Positions 8,860-17,410 of a DNA stretch of 45,555 nt are shown in pieces. The stretch comes from a virus. The notes below the pieces were generated by a model. The model saw only the letters and a list, made by a program, of their open reading frames with translations. It did no database searches and was not told where the DNA came from. The translations under genes and the position numbers were made by a program. The DNA lies in the IMG/VR virus record IMGVR_UViG_3300042475_003821, positions 1-45,555 of that record. One strand, written 5' to 3'. Position 1 is the first letter of the stretch. Every line of letters begins with the position of its first letter.

Positions 8860-9602
8860 TTCTTAACCCTCAACTCATTTGTATAATAACTAAGACGACT
8901 ATTTTGAATTCGATTCATTTGATTATGAGTTTCTTGTTCTTTTTTAGTCATTTTTCGAATAACAGGTTTCTTATCAAAAATATTTCTTTTAATTGGTATT
9001 ACAGTAATAAGCGGTGTTCCTGCATAAATCATTCCATCAAAATTATGAGCATGCCAAACTGCTGGAAAATTCACTTCTTTTGTATATTTGTCAGTATCAA
9101 CCATTCCACCTAAACAGGTAAACGGCTGTGAGAAATTATTAATCGGAGGAATAAAAAGGCTTGACCATCCTGGAGCAGTTTTCACAACCCAATAATTTAG
9201 GAATTTAAGAGCATCTCCATTATTTCTTTTAATTGTGCTGTGACCTCCGACTTGTCGCTTATCATGAGATTCAATAATTGGGAATGATCCAGCCAATCCA
9301 TTAAAAAGTATTTGAGAATTGTCATGATTTGTTAAAACGTGGCAATCAGCAGCAAGAGGGATAACAAAACCCAATGACATTGCATCGATGAGAGGCAGAC
9401 ATCTTTTCGCAGTCATGATTCTTTTATCACCACTGCTTTTATCTCTAGCAGCAATGTATGGTTCTAGATTTTTAAACCATTCTGGAAAGTATTTCGCTGC
9501 TGGTTTTGGTTCAGGAATTACACCTTCGAATTCTTTTCTACAATAAAATTCAATGATGTTATTTGACCAAAACTTGAGTTTTGTGAACTTTGAGAGATCC
9601 AT
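8856..9602 (-). CDS. Unknown protein, DUF6065-like, paralogue of the following gene
   Basis: This 248-residue protein begins MDLSKFTKLKFWSNNIIEFY. It carries PEPKPAAKYFPEWFKNL at about 31-47, a pattern I associate with a phage/bacterial family of unknown function. A repeated fold signature follows: CLPLIDAMSLGFVIPL near residue 70, NYWVVKTAPGWSSLFIPP near 138, and GTPLITVIPIKR near 200. The Trp-rich surface and beta-strand pattern give no catalytic clue. Its stop overlaps the start of its paralogue by an ATGA, and the oxygenase stop lies 10 bases upstream of its ATG. The pair probably arose by an old tandem duplication. Function is unknown. Confidence 0.75.
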   Translation of the reverse strand: MDLSKFTKLKFWSNNIIEFYCRKEFEGVIPEPKPAAKYFPEWFKNLEPYIAARDKSSGDKRIMTAKRCLPLIDAMSLGFVIPLAADCHVLTNHDNSQILFNGLAGSFPIIESHDKRQVGGHSTIKRNNGDALKFLNYWVVKTAPGWSSLFIPPINNFSQPFTCLGGMVDTDKYTKEVNFPAVWHAHNFDGMIYAGTPLITVIPIKRNIFDKKPVIRKMTKKEQETHNQMNRIQNSRLSYYTNELRVKK

Positions 9603-9612
9603 AATTTATCCA

Positions 9613-10203
9613 TTAATCCCATGGTCCATATATCCAATTCACTAGCGATTTCCGCACACCTTGTGTAACTGCTCGAACACGATGAGGCATGTGAGAGGCG
9701 AAGAAAATAATATCACCTGCATTTGGTCGAAGCATTATTGGCTGTTCCACATTACCATTTGCAATCAATTCGAACTCACCACCAACATAATCAGAAGCAT
9801 CAGATAACATAATTGTTGCACTAATTTTTCGAGTTAAATCAGCATACATGGAATCTGAATCAACATGCCAGTTATAATATTGATTTTCGCGATAAAGAGT
9901 ATATTGAAATGGACCCATATGATTAATATTACTATTGAAGAAATCATAGTTCACGTTTGCTAAGACTTGAGCAAAACGATCAAAGATCCAACCTGATTCA
10001 TGATTAGGATTAACCCACATAATCTCAGAATCTCGAGATTCGAGTTTAACCTCACCTTCAGAATTATTAGATCCAACCATTCCTCTTCGGAATTTTTCTA
10101 AATCTTCCAAATCATAAATTCTTTTTACTTCTTCTTTAGAAAAGACTTGTTCAACATGACAGAATTTAGGAAACTGTCTTTTGAATTTATCAATCTTAAA
10201 CAT
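9613..10203 (-). CDS. 2OG-Fe(II) dioxygenase, PKHD / prolyl-4-hydroxylase type
   Basis: This 196-residue cytosolic enzyme has the complete 2-oxoglutarate/iron facial triad. His113 and Asp115 are in YYNWHVDSD, His174 is in HMPHRV, and Arg184 in GVRKSL would bind 2-oxoglutarate. The double-stranded beta-helix pattern (FQYTLYRENQYY, ISATIMLSD, GGEFELI, AGDIIFFAS, KSLVNWIYGPW) is the one seen in PiuC/YbiX-type PKHD hydroxylases and P4Hc domains. The start at the ATG at 10203 is preferred over an upstream GTG at 10212 because GGAG lies about 8 bases before it. The reaction would be hydroxylation of a protein or small substrate. The location directly after a repeat-protein gene and near a collagen-like tailspike suggests a virion substrate, but this is inference. 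Confidence 0.85.
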   Translation of the reverse strand: MFKIDKFKRQFPKFCHVEQVFSKEEVKRIYDLEDLEKFRRGMVGSNNSEGEVKLESRDSEIMWVNPNHESGWIFDRFAQVLANVNYDFFNSNINHMGPFQYTLYRENQYYNWHVDSDSMYADLTRKISATIMLSDASDYVGGEFELIANGNVEQPIMLRPNAGDIIFFASHMPHRVRAVTQGVRKSLVNWIYGPWD

Positions 10204-10227
10204 AATATTCACTCCACTCTCAATTAA

Positions 10228-11397
10228 TTATTCAAGTTTAATTACGACTTCCGATCCAGAAGGGGCTGTAACAGGATATGTTGAATTATCTGGGTAAGTC
10301 CAGTAACTTACTGTTGTTGGTGAAATTGGTGTCGCTGGAATTGGACCACCATCAATCACATTACCAACTGCACCGCCAGGTAATGTCACACCAAGAGCAG
10401 AAGCAGAAGCACCAATGTTTCCAGGAGTAAATCCTGTGGCTGGTTGATTTGCAATTGGTTGATTCGCAATTGGATACGCGACATTGTAGTTGGTATTATA
10501 ATTTGTATTATAGTTTGTCGTCCAAGCAGTTATTGGTTGATTCGCCAGTGGCTGAGTTGCGATTGGTTGGTTGGCAATTGGATAAGCAACGTTGTAGTTC
10601 GTATTATAATTGGTATTATAGTTTGTCGTCCAAGCAGTTATAGGCTGGTTTGCAATTGGTTGATTTGCCACTGGTTGATTTGCAACAGGATATGCGACGT
10701 TATATTCTGTATTGTAATTTGTGAAAAAGAATGCATTTCCTGGTGCAAATTGATGCCAGCATTGAAAGTAAACCCAGTGCCACTGATATTGTAATGGATT
10801 TGTTTGATCGAATGCAAAGTGCGATGGACATTGAGAGTCGTCGAAGTTGTAACTGGTACTTTGAACATATCCTGGAGGACCAGCTTGGTTTTGATAGATA
10901 CCGTAAGTCCAATATCGATAAGAGTTCACGAAATAAACACCTGGATTATTTCCACCAAACGAGAAGTGTCCAAAACCGAATCCAGCAAATGGATATGTTA
11001 CGAAATAGTTCGTATTATAATTGGTATTGTAGTTTGTTGTCCAAGCAGTTGCTGGTTGATTTGCGATTGGACGATTGGCGATTGGTTGATTCGCGATTGG
11101 GTACGCAACATTATAATTGGTGTTATAGTTTGTATTGTAATTGGTTGTCCAAGCAGTTGCTGGCTGATTCGCCAGTGGCTGATTTGCGATCGGCTGATTG
11201 GCGATTGGATACGCAACATTATAATTGGTGTTATAGTTTGTCACCCAACCTGCTGTTACTGGAGAGTTTCCAGGAGCACCCTTTCCTGAAACTGTACCAA
11301 CAAAACGACCATATGGGATTGTAACGTTTCCTGGAGAGGTTACGGTAGTCGTTCCTCTCGAAGGTCCAGGGAGCCAAGTTTTATTTAAATCTGACAT
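10228..11397 (-). CDS. Tyr/Asn-rich 'NYNTNYN...ANQP' repeat protein, putative adhesin
   Basis: I do not recognise a family for this 389-residue protein. Residues about 50-130 and about 225-325 are repeats of a roughly 35-residue unit built from 'AWTTNYNTNYNTNYNVAYP' followed by two or three 'IANQP' pentads. They flank a central domain rich in aromatics, with two cysteines (YFVTYPFAGFGFGHFSFGG, SYRYWTYGIYQNQAG, QYQWHWVYFQCWHQF). The C-terminus ends with a Pro/Thr-rich segment and PSGSEVVIKLE. Composition is very high in Asn, Tyr, Gln, Pro and Ala. The gene has its own late promoter and follows the tailspike gene, so it is probably a late virion protein such as a fibre or adhesin. No signal peptide is present. 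Confidence 0.75.
   Translation of the reverse strand: MSDLNKTWLPGPSRGTTTVTSPGNVTIPYGRFVGTVSGKGAPGNSPVTAGWVTNYNTNYNVAYPIANQPIANQPLANQPATAWTTNYNTNYNTNYNVAYPIANQPIANRPIANQPATAWTTNYNTNYNTNYFVTYPFAGFGFGHFSFGGNNPGVYFVNSYRYWTYGIYQNQAGPPGYVQSTSYNFDDSQCPSHFAFDQTNPLQYQWHWVYFQCWHQFAPGNAFFFTNYNTEYNVAYPVANQPVANQPIANQPITAWTTNYNTNYNTNYNVAYPIANQPIATQPLANQPITAWTTNYNTNYNTNYNVAYPIANQPIANQPATGFTPGNIGASASALGVTLPGGAVGNVIDGGPIPATPISPTTVSYWTYPDNSTYPVTAPSGSEVVIKLE
10436..10722 (-). repeat. NYN/ANQP coding repeat tract, C-terminal copy
   Basis: The plus strand shows reiterated 'gtattataatttgtattatag' and 'gattggttgattcgcaattgg' blocks that encode NYNTNYN and IANQP units on the minus strand. Three full units are recognisable, with synonymous differences between copies. 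Confidence 0.85.
11001..11250 (-). repeat. NYN/ANQP coding repeat tract, N-terminal copy
   Basis: This is the second tract of the same unit in the same gene, separated from the first by the aromatic central domain. The unit order (NYN block, then AYP, then ANQP pentads, then ATAWTT) is identical in both tracts, which implies internal duplication. Confidence 0.85.
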
Positions 11398-11420
11398 AGT
11401 AATCCCAAAAATCTTTTTTA

Positions 11421-11428
11421 TATTTATA
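11421..11428 (-). promoter_or_regulatory. T4-type late promoter for the repeat protein and modification cassette
   Basis: The minus strand reads TATAAATA in the 84-base gap after the tailspike stop, 24 bases upstream of the ATG at 11397. The predicted leader is about 18 bases and contains a weak GGGA ribosome-binding site. It would drive the Tyr/Asn-rich protein and the tightly spaced genes behind it, including the oxygenase and glycosyltransferase. Confidence 0.75.
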
Positions 11429-11481
11429 AGGATCGAAACATCCCTATATTCTACGTTAAATTTACGCCAAAATCAAGTTGA

Positions 11482-14400
11482 TTATGTCTTGAAATATGTT
11501 AATTGCACGGACAATGCGTCTCCCGCAGCAAAATTTACAGGATTCTCAGAACCTGCAGCATTTCGAACGAACAAACCATTATCAACAGCCAAAGAGACAG
11601 TACTACCACCACCATCGACAAACGCAGATCCACTATAAAATTTAGCGACACTATCGTCGTAAATTCTCCAGACACCATTATAACTTAATCCTGCATAAGC
11701 AGAGGCAAAGGGTAATGCAAGATATACATATCCTGATGTTGATTTGGTGGCAATACTTGTTGTACTTCCCAACAATAATGTTGCGACAACTGTAACTTCA
11801 TTTCCATTCAAACTATAATACCCAACGTTGTTTCCGTTTCCAATCGTTACAGCTGTTTGCGGAGAACCAAATTCTTGATTATACCAAGTTGGTGTGAAAT
11901 TCGTGATGCTTGAAGCACCTGATGTTGGTCCACTTGGTCCTTGTGAGCCTTGTGCACCAGTTGGACCAGATGGACCTTGTGCGCCTTGCGGACCAGTTGC
12001 ACCACCGCCATCTGCAGATCGTGTATTTGTGATAACCGCTCCAGTTGAATCAAAATCTGCTACTGTTGATCCATAGTATTTGTTCCCATCTCTCCAAAGA
12101 TTATTAACTGTCCAATCACCAGATAATCTAATCCCATATTGCATTTGTGGCGAAGCACGATTATCAATAAATGAGTTATTATCGATAATTAATTCTTTGA
12201 CTGTAGATGCACCACCAGTTGTATAAGCCAAAATTCCATATGCACCAGATGGGAATGATGAAGTGGTGTTTGGATTTAAAATGGTATTGTTCGTGATTCG
12301 AATTGTTCCTAAACTCTTTCCTGATACAGCACTATACAAAACAATGCCGCGAGCAAATCCAGTGCAATAGTTACCATCAATAACAATTCGATCCATCACG
12401 CCGCTTACACGTGCAGTGAATATTCCTATAAAATAAGATTGATAATTTGATTGCCCAGCAGGCACTTCTTTTCTAGCAATGTTGTTACAGATGCTCCAAT
12501 CTTCAATCTCTTCATCTTCAGCAATAAGAACACCCACTTTAGGAACGCCATCTGCGCTAGAAGTATTGTCATATATGAATGTATTGTCAGAAATATTCAC
12601 ATTTCGAATAATTGTTGGACCACCTTCGCGTCTATACGAACCCATTCCATAAGTCAATACTTTGAAATTATTTTGCGCAATTACAATATTGTTTGCTTCA
12701 AATGCTCCGTTTGAGGCAATCCAAAATCCTTGATAGTAATTTTCAAATAAATTGTTACTATATCTGTGATTGCTTCCGTGAGTTTCAATCGCAACAAGTG
12801 TACCACATGTTATTGTTCCACCACCATCAGCATATGGTCCAGTTGAACCATTTGGGAACATTGAATCTGCTGTGAATGAACATCCTTCTACAGTCAAATC
12901 ATCAACCATACCGTAAAATGTTGAGTGGTCCGCAGCACGTTTACCATTATTTTTAAATGTGCAGTTCAGAACTTTCCAATTTTTTCCTAATTTTATTTTC
13001 GTTGCGCCATCTAATTGAGCACAACCAAGAACAGTTTTACCCATATTATTCAAGAAGATGCACTTTTCAATTACAACATCGTCAATATATGCTCCAATAC
13101 CATCACCAATTGCCCAACGAGGCGCGCCACCAGAACTTCCACCGACGCTTTGACCAACTCCATATATGCTAGTTTGAGTTACATTTACCACTAGAGCACC
13201 GCTGCCACTATTATACGATGTGACGGTTCCATGCATAGACCATAATGATGCTCCAGTTCCTGAAGCAACTAACATACCAATATCTTCACCAACACTAAAA
13301 CTTTTACCAGTTTCTATGGTGAATGATTTTGATCCTGTTCCAATTGTGTTGGTTGAGGTGCTTGTTGCTCTTCTTGATGGAATAGAATAGCGTGGTGTTT
13401 TACCACTAATAAAGATTTGTGGATTATTGTCTCCAGGGAATGGCGCGATACCATCATTGTTATTTCCATTCATGTCCATTGTCAAACCATAGAAGGAGAC
13501 ATTTGCAGTTGGGACATTTGTAAAGAACATCGCATGCGCTTTCACAGCACCAACAACTGAGAAATTGTCTGCAAGTTTAAATACTGCACCTTCCTCAGCA
13601 ACAATAGACATATTATTTTGTATTGTAAATGCAACATAAACTGGACCAGAGTCAGCAGCACCACCAGCCCACTCAGATGCTGTTGCTGGAACGATCTTAT
13701 ACAATCCTGCTGGAATGAACAGATCTTTTCTTTGTGCTGATGCAGCGTCGATCGCTGCTTTAATTTTTGATGTTACATCAAGAGTAAACGATCTATTTTC
13801 AACATCGGTGATTTCAGCAGTTGTCATGAAATCAAATACACTAATTCGATCTCTCAATCCTGCTTGAACTGTTCTGCTAACAGCACCTGTGCCATCTTGG
13901 ATGTAATTGATTGATGCTGCATCATTTGGTCCTTGTGGACCTGATGGACCAGATGGACCTGATGCACCTCTTGGACCACTCGGACCTGATGGTCCAGAAA
14001 CTGTAGAGGCAGCGCCAGATGGACCCGATGGACCTGACGGACCAGTTGGACCAGAAATGGTAGATGCAGCACCTGATGGACCAGTAGGACCTTCTACTGT
14101 TGAGAATATTATTGCAACATCAACTTTCCAACTGCTAAATGAATTTCCTACACCTGCTGCAGAGTCAAGAATTGGATCTGAGAAGAATGTAAATTCACCA
14201 GTGGCTGGATTATATGCTTCAACACTTCCGTATATAAAGTTAAATCCATCGTGTCGAATAAGAGCACCACGTCCAGGCGTCCAAGATAAACCAGTGCCGA
14301 CTGTAATCGTGATGTTTATATTTTGAGCAATCGTAAATGTCGATGTACTAGATGTAGAATATTTGTCACCAGTTGGACCAGAAGGACCTTGTGGACCACT

Positions 14401-15171
14401 TGGACCAGATGGACCATTTGGTGGACCTTGCGGACCTTGTGGACCTGACGGACCAGATGGACCACCTGGATCTCCTTGTGGACCACTTGGACCAGAAACA
14501 CCTTGAGTTCCTTGTGGACCTGACGGACCAGTTCCCTGTGGACCTGATACGCCTTGTGCACCAGACGGACCAGTTATACCTCTTGGTCCAGATGGTCCAG
14601 AAACTGTAGAGGCAGCGCCAGATGGACCCGATGGACCACTGGGACCAGAAACACCTTGTGAACCTTGTGGACCTGAAACATTAGAGGCAGCACCAGATGG
14701 ACCTGATGTTCCTTGCGGACCAGAAGGACCAGAAACTGTAGATGCTGCCCCCTGAGCACCCGATGGTCCAGATGGACCTTGTGCACCCTGTGGTCCAGAA
14801 ACAGTAGATGCGGCACCTTGTGCGCCAGATGGACCAGACGGACCTTGTGCGCCTTGCGGACCAGAAACTGTTGATGCTGCTCCAGATGGACCACTTGGTC
14901 CAGATGGACCTGATGGACCTGATGGACCACTCACTCCACCGCCACCCCCACCAGTTGATGTGAATGCAACGTTTGTATATCCAGGATTACCTGTGTTTGG
15001 AGTTACTGAAACGGTGACTGTATCAGTATTAATAAAATTGAGAAATTTCGTAAACTCAATAGATGAGCCATTTGCTGCAACGTTGAGATTTGATCCAACT
15101 TGCGCAGTATCTAGAAAACTTCCATCAGGAAATAAAATTCCTTTTGTATTAATTGTAAGTAGATTAGACAT
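11482..15171 (-). CDS. Collagen-like tailspike with pectate-lyase-type beta-helix
   Basis: This 1,229-residue protein is clearly modular. Residues 1-79 form a head with the '[15 protein letters not shown]' module also found in the QAN fibres, ending in a Gly run. Residues about 81-270 are Gly-Pro-Ser/Gln collagen-like triplets interrupted by 'AASTVSGP'. A short globular domain follows, then a second collagen tract at about 360-420. Next comes a tailspike/pectate-lyase-type domain ([38 protein letters not shown]) and a long right-handed beta-helix with 'NNTIL' and 'DNNSF' turns. A third short collagen tract precedes a C-terminal tip (ending [16 protein letters not shown]). It probably acts as a trimeric adhesin, possibly with glycan-degrading or glycan-binding activity. 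The catalytic residues cannot be placed from sequence alone. Confidence 0.9.
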   Translation of the reverse strand: MSNLLTINTKGILFPDGSFLDTAQVGSNLNVAANGSSIEFTKFLNFINTDTVTVSVTPNTGNPGYTNVAFTSTGGGGGGVSGPSGPSGPSGPSGPSGAASTVSGPQGAQGPSGPSGAQGAASTVSGPQGAQGPSGPSGAQGAASTVSGPSGPQGTSGPSGAASNVSGPQGSQGVSGPSGPSGPSGAASTVSGPSGPRGITGPSGAQGVSGPQGTGPSGPQGTQGVSGPSGPQGDPGGPSGPSGPQGPQGPPNGPSGPSGPQGPSGPTGDKYSTSSTSTFTIAQNINITITVGTGLSWTPGRGALIRHDGFNFIYGSVEAYNPATGEFTFFSDPILDSAAGVGNSFSSWKVDVAIIFSTVEGPTGPSGAASTISGPTGPSGPSGPSGAASTVSGPSGPSGPRGASGPSGPSGPQGPNDAASINYIQDGTGAVSRTVQAGLRDRISVFDFMTTAEITDVENRSFTLDVTSKIKAAIDAASAQRKDLFIPAGLYKIVPATASEWAGGAADSGPVYVAFTIQNNMSIVAEEGAVFKLADNFSVVGAVKAHAMFFTNVPTANVSFYGLTMDMNGNNNDGIAPFPGDNNPQIFISGKTPRYSIPSRRATSTSTNTIGTGSKSFTIETGKSFSVGEDIGMLVASGTGASLWSMHGTVTSYNSGSGALVVNVTQTSIYGVGQSVGGSSGGAPRWAIGDGIGAYIDDVVIEKCIFLNNMGKTVLGCAQLDGATKIKLGKNWKVLNCTFKNNGKRAADHSTFYGMVDDLTVEGCSFTADSMFPNGSTGPYADGGGTITCGTLVAIETHGSNHRYSNNLFENYYQGFWIASNGAFEANNIVIAQNNFKVLTYGMGSYRREGGPTIIRNVNISDNTFIYDNTSSADGVPKVGVLIAEDEEIEDWSICNNIARKEVPAGQSNYQSYFIGIFTARVSGVMDRIVIDGNYCTGFARGIVLYSAVSGKSLGTIRITNNTILNPNTTSSFPSGAYGILAYTTGGASTVKELIIDNNSFIDNRASPQMQYGIRLSGDWTVNNLWRDGNKYYGSTVADFDSTGAVITNTRSADGGGATGPQGAQGPSGPTGAQGSQGPSGPTSGASSITNFTPTWYNQEFGSPQTAVTIGNGNNVGYYSLNGNEVTVVATLLLGSTTSIATKSTSGYVYLALPFASAYAGLSYNGVWRIYDDSVAKFYSGSAFVDGGGSTVSLAVDNGLFVRNAAGSENPVNFAAGDALSVQLTYFKT
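11911..12010 (-). repeat. Collagen-like tract 3 (short)
   Basis: The minus strand encodes about ten Gly-X-Y triplets ([20 protein letters not shown]) between the beta-helix and the C-terminal tip of the tailspike. Confidence 0.85.
13917..14095 (-). repeat. Collagen-like tract 2
   Basis: The minus strand encodes Gly-Pro-Ser/Thr triplets with two 'GAAST(V/I)SGP' interruptions. The tract connects the small globular domain to the beta-helix. The plus strand shows the matching 'ggaccagatggacc' reiteration. Confidence 0.9.
14372..14931 (-). repeat. Collagen-like tract 1 (long)
   Basis: About 185 residues of Gly-Pro-Ser, Gly-Pro-Gln and Gly-Ala-Gln triplets are broken at intervals by 'AASTVSG', giving a higher-order repeat of about 24-27 residues. 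Proline is nearly always in the X position and Ser, Gln or Thr in the Y position. Confidence 0.9.
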
Positions 15172-15184
15172 TGATTACTCTAAA

Positions 15185-15748
15185 TTACAATCCACCGACA
15201 TCAACTTGTAGAAAAACTGGAGCTGTTTGAATTGTGGTGCCTGTCGCTGAATTATTCGCGCAAATGATTATATCAAATGAAGAACTTTTAGTTCCATTCG
15301 AATTTATAAATAAAGAATATTCAACACCTGAACTTAATCTTGTGCGAGTACCATCAACTGGTCCGCTGCCACTTTCTAAATTATCTCCGCCAAAATTTGC
15401 AACATAAACATCATAATCAGAATTTGTTCCTGTTAGCAACCAATCAGCACTTGATGTTCTTACAGTTCCTGATATTGATGTTGATTCAAAGGTTTGAATT
15501 TTTCCGTTTGCAAAAATATTAACTCTGGCTTGAGCATTACCACCACTCCCAGCATCTGTAGGATCAGTGGTGAAAACTGAATATCCAATTGTTGCATCTA
15601 ATTCTACGCCAGGATGAACTTTTTGCCATGCTGTGCCAGTCCAAACATGGACATTAGCCTGAGAGCCATTTTGCCAAGTGGTGCCATCCCAAACTTTGAT
15701 TTGAGACGCCATTTTCCATTCTGTGCTGTCCCAGATTTTAAGAGCCAT
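15185..15748 (-). CDS. Small virion-associated protein with W-x-G-T-x-W motifs
   Basis: This 187-residue protein opens with three short repeats around paired tryptophans: IWDSTEWK, VWDGTTWQ and VWTGTAWQ. They may form a carbohydrate- or fibre-binding hairpin array. The rest is a beta-rich domain (IGYSVFTTDPTD, ARVNIFANGKIQTFE, YDVYVANFGGDN, SFDIIICANNSATG). I recognise no catalytic motif. It lies 12 bases after a QAN fibre gene and 13 bases before the tailspike, so a role as fibre connector, collar or fibre tip is plausible. The functional call is contextual. Confidence 0.75.
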   Translation of the reverse strand: MALKIWDSTEWKMASQIKVWDGTTWQNGSQANVHVWTGTAWQKVHPGVELDATIGYSVFTTDPTDAGSGGNAQARVNIFANGKIQTFESTSISGTVRTSSADWLLTGTNSDYDVYVANFGGDNLESGSGPVDGTRTRLSSGVEYSLFINSNGTKSSSFDIIICANNSATGTTIQTAPVFLQVDVGGL

Positions 15749-15760
15749 TTTGCACCTTAA

Positions 15761-17185
15761 TTAAAATTGAATCCAGATGTCACCCTTTTGATTTCCAGAG
15801 GCAGGTGCAGTGGCAGAGATGTATACGTTGGCGCTATCATAAGTTGCTGTTGCATGTTTCCATGCATTTGCACTTAAGAGACCACCAATTACTGAGAATG
15901 TTACATTTGCATTTCCAGCAGCATCACCACCACCGTCTAATACATTCACTTGAATTGTTGATGTATTATTAAAGTTAAGTTGTTTTGCTGATAATGTGGA
16001 TCCAAGATTTGCGGAAACACGAACTGTATTTGCTGATGTGTTTGCTTGAGCATATGCACCATTGGCTTGTCCATATGCACCATTGGCTGTATTGCGAGCA
16101 GTATTTGCCTGATCTCTAGCAGTATTGGCTTGATCTCTAGCAGCAGTTGCTTGAGTGCTTCCAGTATTTGCTTGACCATAAGCATCATTGGCTGTGGTTC
16201 GAGCAGTATTGGCTTGATCACGCGCTGTGTTGGCTTGACTGTAAGAATCGTTTGCAGTAGTGCGAGCAGTATTGGCTTGATTATATGCAGTATTCGCTTG
16301 GTCATAGGAAGTGTTGGCTTGAGCATAAACAATGTTCGCATGAGCGTATGCGCCGTTAGCCTGACCATAGGCACCATTTGCTCGATCATATGAACTGTTG
16401 GCTTGTCCATATGCAATATTCGCTGTATCACGTGCAGTATTCGCTTGATCGCGTGCCGTGTTTGCTTGTGTACGTGCCGTATTTGCTTGATCTCGGGCGG
16501 TGTTTGCTTGATCATATGGAGCACCGCCACCAGCAGTATTTGCGGCTTCATAGGCAGCGTTCGCAGTATTACGAGCAGTGTTTGCTTGATCATACGCATC
16601 ACTAGGACTTGCAAAACTCGTTTGAAGAGAAATATTTGCATTTCCGTCTAATGCATCAGTGACACTCACAAGAATACTTGAAGTGTTGATGAAATTTAAT
16701 TTTTTACTGGTTAAAGTAGAACCACTATTTGCAGAAATACTAGCAGTTTCAGAGGCAGTATTTGCGGTATCACGCGCAGTGTTCGCTTGATCTCTGGCAG
16801 TATTTGCAATATCATATGCAGCGTTTGCCTGATTTCGCGCAAGGTTAGCCTGATTCGTTACATTTAATCCAGCTGTTGTGATGAATGATGTTGAATTTAC
16901 TGCAGTTGTTGCATTTATCACTGCAGCATTAATACCTGTTGTAACAGTTAATCTGTTGATGGTCGCATTACCGCTAATTGAAGCGTCATTCGCAACAGAA
17001 AAAACAGTACCACCACCGTCTTTTTGAACACTTAAAACGCCATTTGCGATCGCATAATTACCGCCATCTTTGACATAATTTGTATTTCGTAAAGTGTTAC
17101 GATCTGCAATCAAATCATTTGTAGCGACTCGCCACTCATCAAAGGTGTTGGTTACGACAACTGTTGAAATATTTGCATTAGCCAT
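15761..17185 (-). CDS. QAN-repeat fibre-like virion protein (short paralogue)
   Basis: This 474-residue protein starts MANANISTVVVTNTFDEWRV. The N-terminal region includes TNTFDEWRVATNDLI, a pattern I associate with the attachment end of marine phage fibres. It has two 'LNF(I/N)NTS' modules and a long QAN tract with the rare units AHANIVY and TGSTQATAARD, both also found in the leftmost QAN gene. It ends with a short tip (WKHATATYDSANVYISATAP then NQKGDIWIQF). The start ATG overlaps the stop of the preceding small gene (TAATG). The protein is likely a fibrous coiled-coil virion component. The exact position on the particle is unknown. Confidence 0.85.
   Translation of the reverse strand: MANANISTVVVTNTFDEWRVATNDLIADRNTLRNTNYVKDGGNYAIANGVLSVQKDGGGTVFSVANDASISGNATINRLTVTTGINAAVINATTAVNSTSFITTAGLNVTNQANLARNQANAAYDIANTARDQANTARDTANTASETASISANSGSTLTSKKLNFINTSSILVSVTDALDGNANISLQTSFASPSDAYDQANTARNTANAAYEAANTAGGGAPYDQANTARDQANTARTQANTARDQANTARDTANIAYGQANSSYDRANGAYGQANGAYAHANIVYAQANTSYDQANTAYNQANTARTTANDSYSQANTARDQANTARTTANDAYGQANTGSTQATAARDQANTARDQANTARNTANGAYGQANGAYAQANTSANTVRVSANLGSTLSAKQLNFNNTSTIQVNVLDGGGDAAGNANVTFSVIGGLLSANAWKHATATYDSANVYISATAPASGNQKGDIWIQF
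16030..16600 (-). repeat. QAN coding repeat tract (short paralogue)
   Basis: This is a tandem array of degenerate repeat units on the minus strand. The stretch at about 16336-16390 is nearly identical in DNA to about 2490-2545 in the leftmost QAN gene. This is consistent with recombination between the repeats. Confidence 0.8.
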
Positions 17186-17409
17186 TACGGACCTCTAGTC
17201 TCAAGTATCTGAAGTATTTTATTCAGATTACCTTTTATTTCGTTTACATCATTTTCTAGTTTATTTATCGCCTCGTCGACTTGTTTTTCTCGACGCATTT
17301 TTTGTTTATATAGAAGATCTTTATTTAATACATTTTTGTCAACATTCAAGATTGCCATTGTTTGCGAATCTCGAACAAGATCACTTCTATCTTTAACTTT
17401 AATTTTCAT
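17185..17409 (-). CDS. Small coiled-coil protein at the baseplate/fibre junction
   Basis: This 74-residue protein starts MKIKVKDRSDLVRDSQTMAI. The ATG at 17409 is chosen because AGGATAA lies just before it and the preceding gene's stop is 1 base away; the longer frame starts only with TTG. The N-terminal half (KVKDRSDLVRDSQTMAILNVDK) is followed by a highly charged helix with heptad spacing (VDEAINKLENDVNEIKGNLNKIL), which suggests a coiled coil. It may be a chaperone or connector for the fibre encoded just downstream. No family name is assigned. Confidence 0.75.
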   Translation of the reverse strand: MKIKVKDRSDLVRDSQTMAILNVDKNVLNKDLLYKQKMRREKQVDEAINKLENDVNEIKGNLNKILQILETRGP

Positions 17410-17410
17410 A

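Noticed and set aside
13907-14609. Plus-strand open frames rich in Gly, Pro and Asp opposite the collagen tracts
   Set aside because: The antisense of GGA/CCA triplet repeats is also open and Gly/Pro-rich. The minus strand has the start, ribosome-binding site and full domain structure.
15305-15312. Plus-strand TATAAATA
   Set aside because: No plus-strand gene lies downstream. It falls within the 'FINS' coding stretch of a minus-strand gene and is probably a chance AT-rich match.
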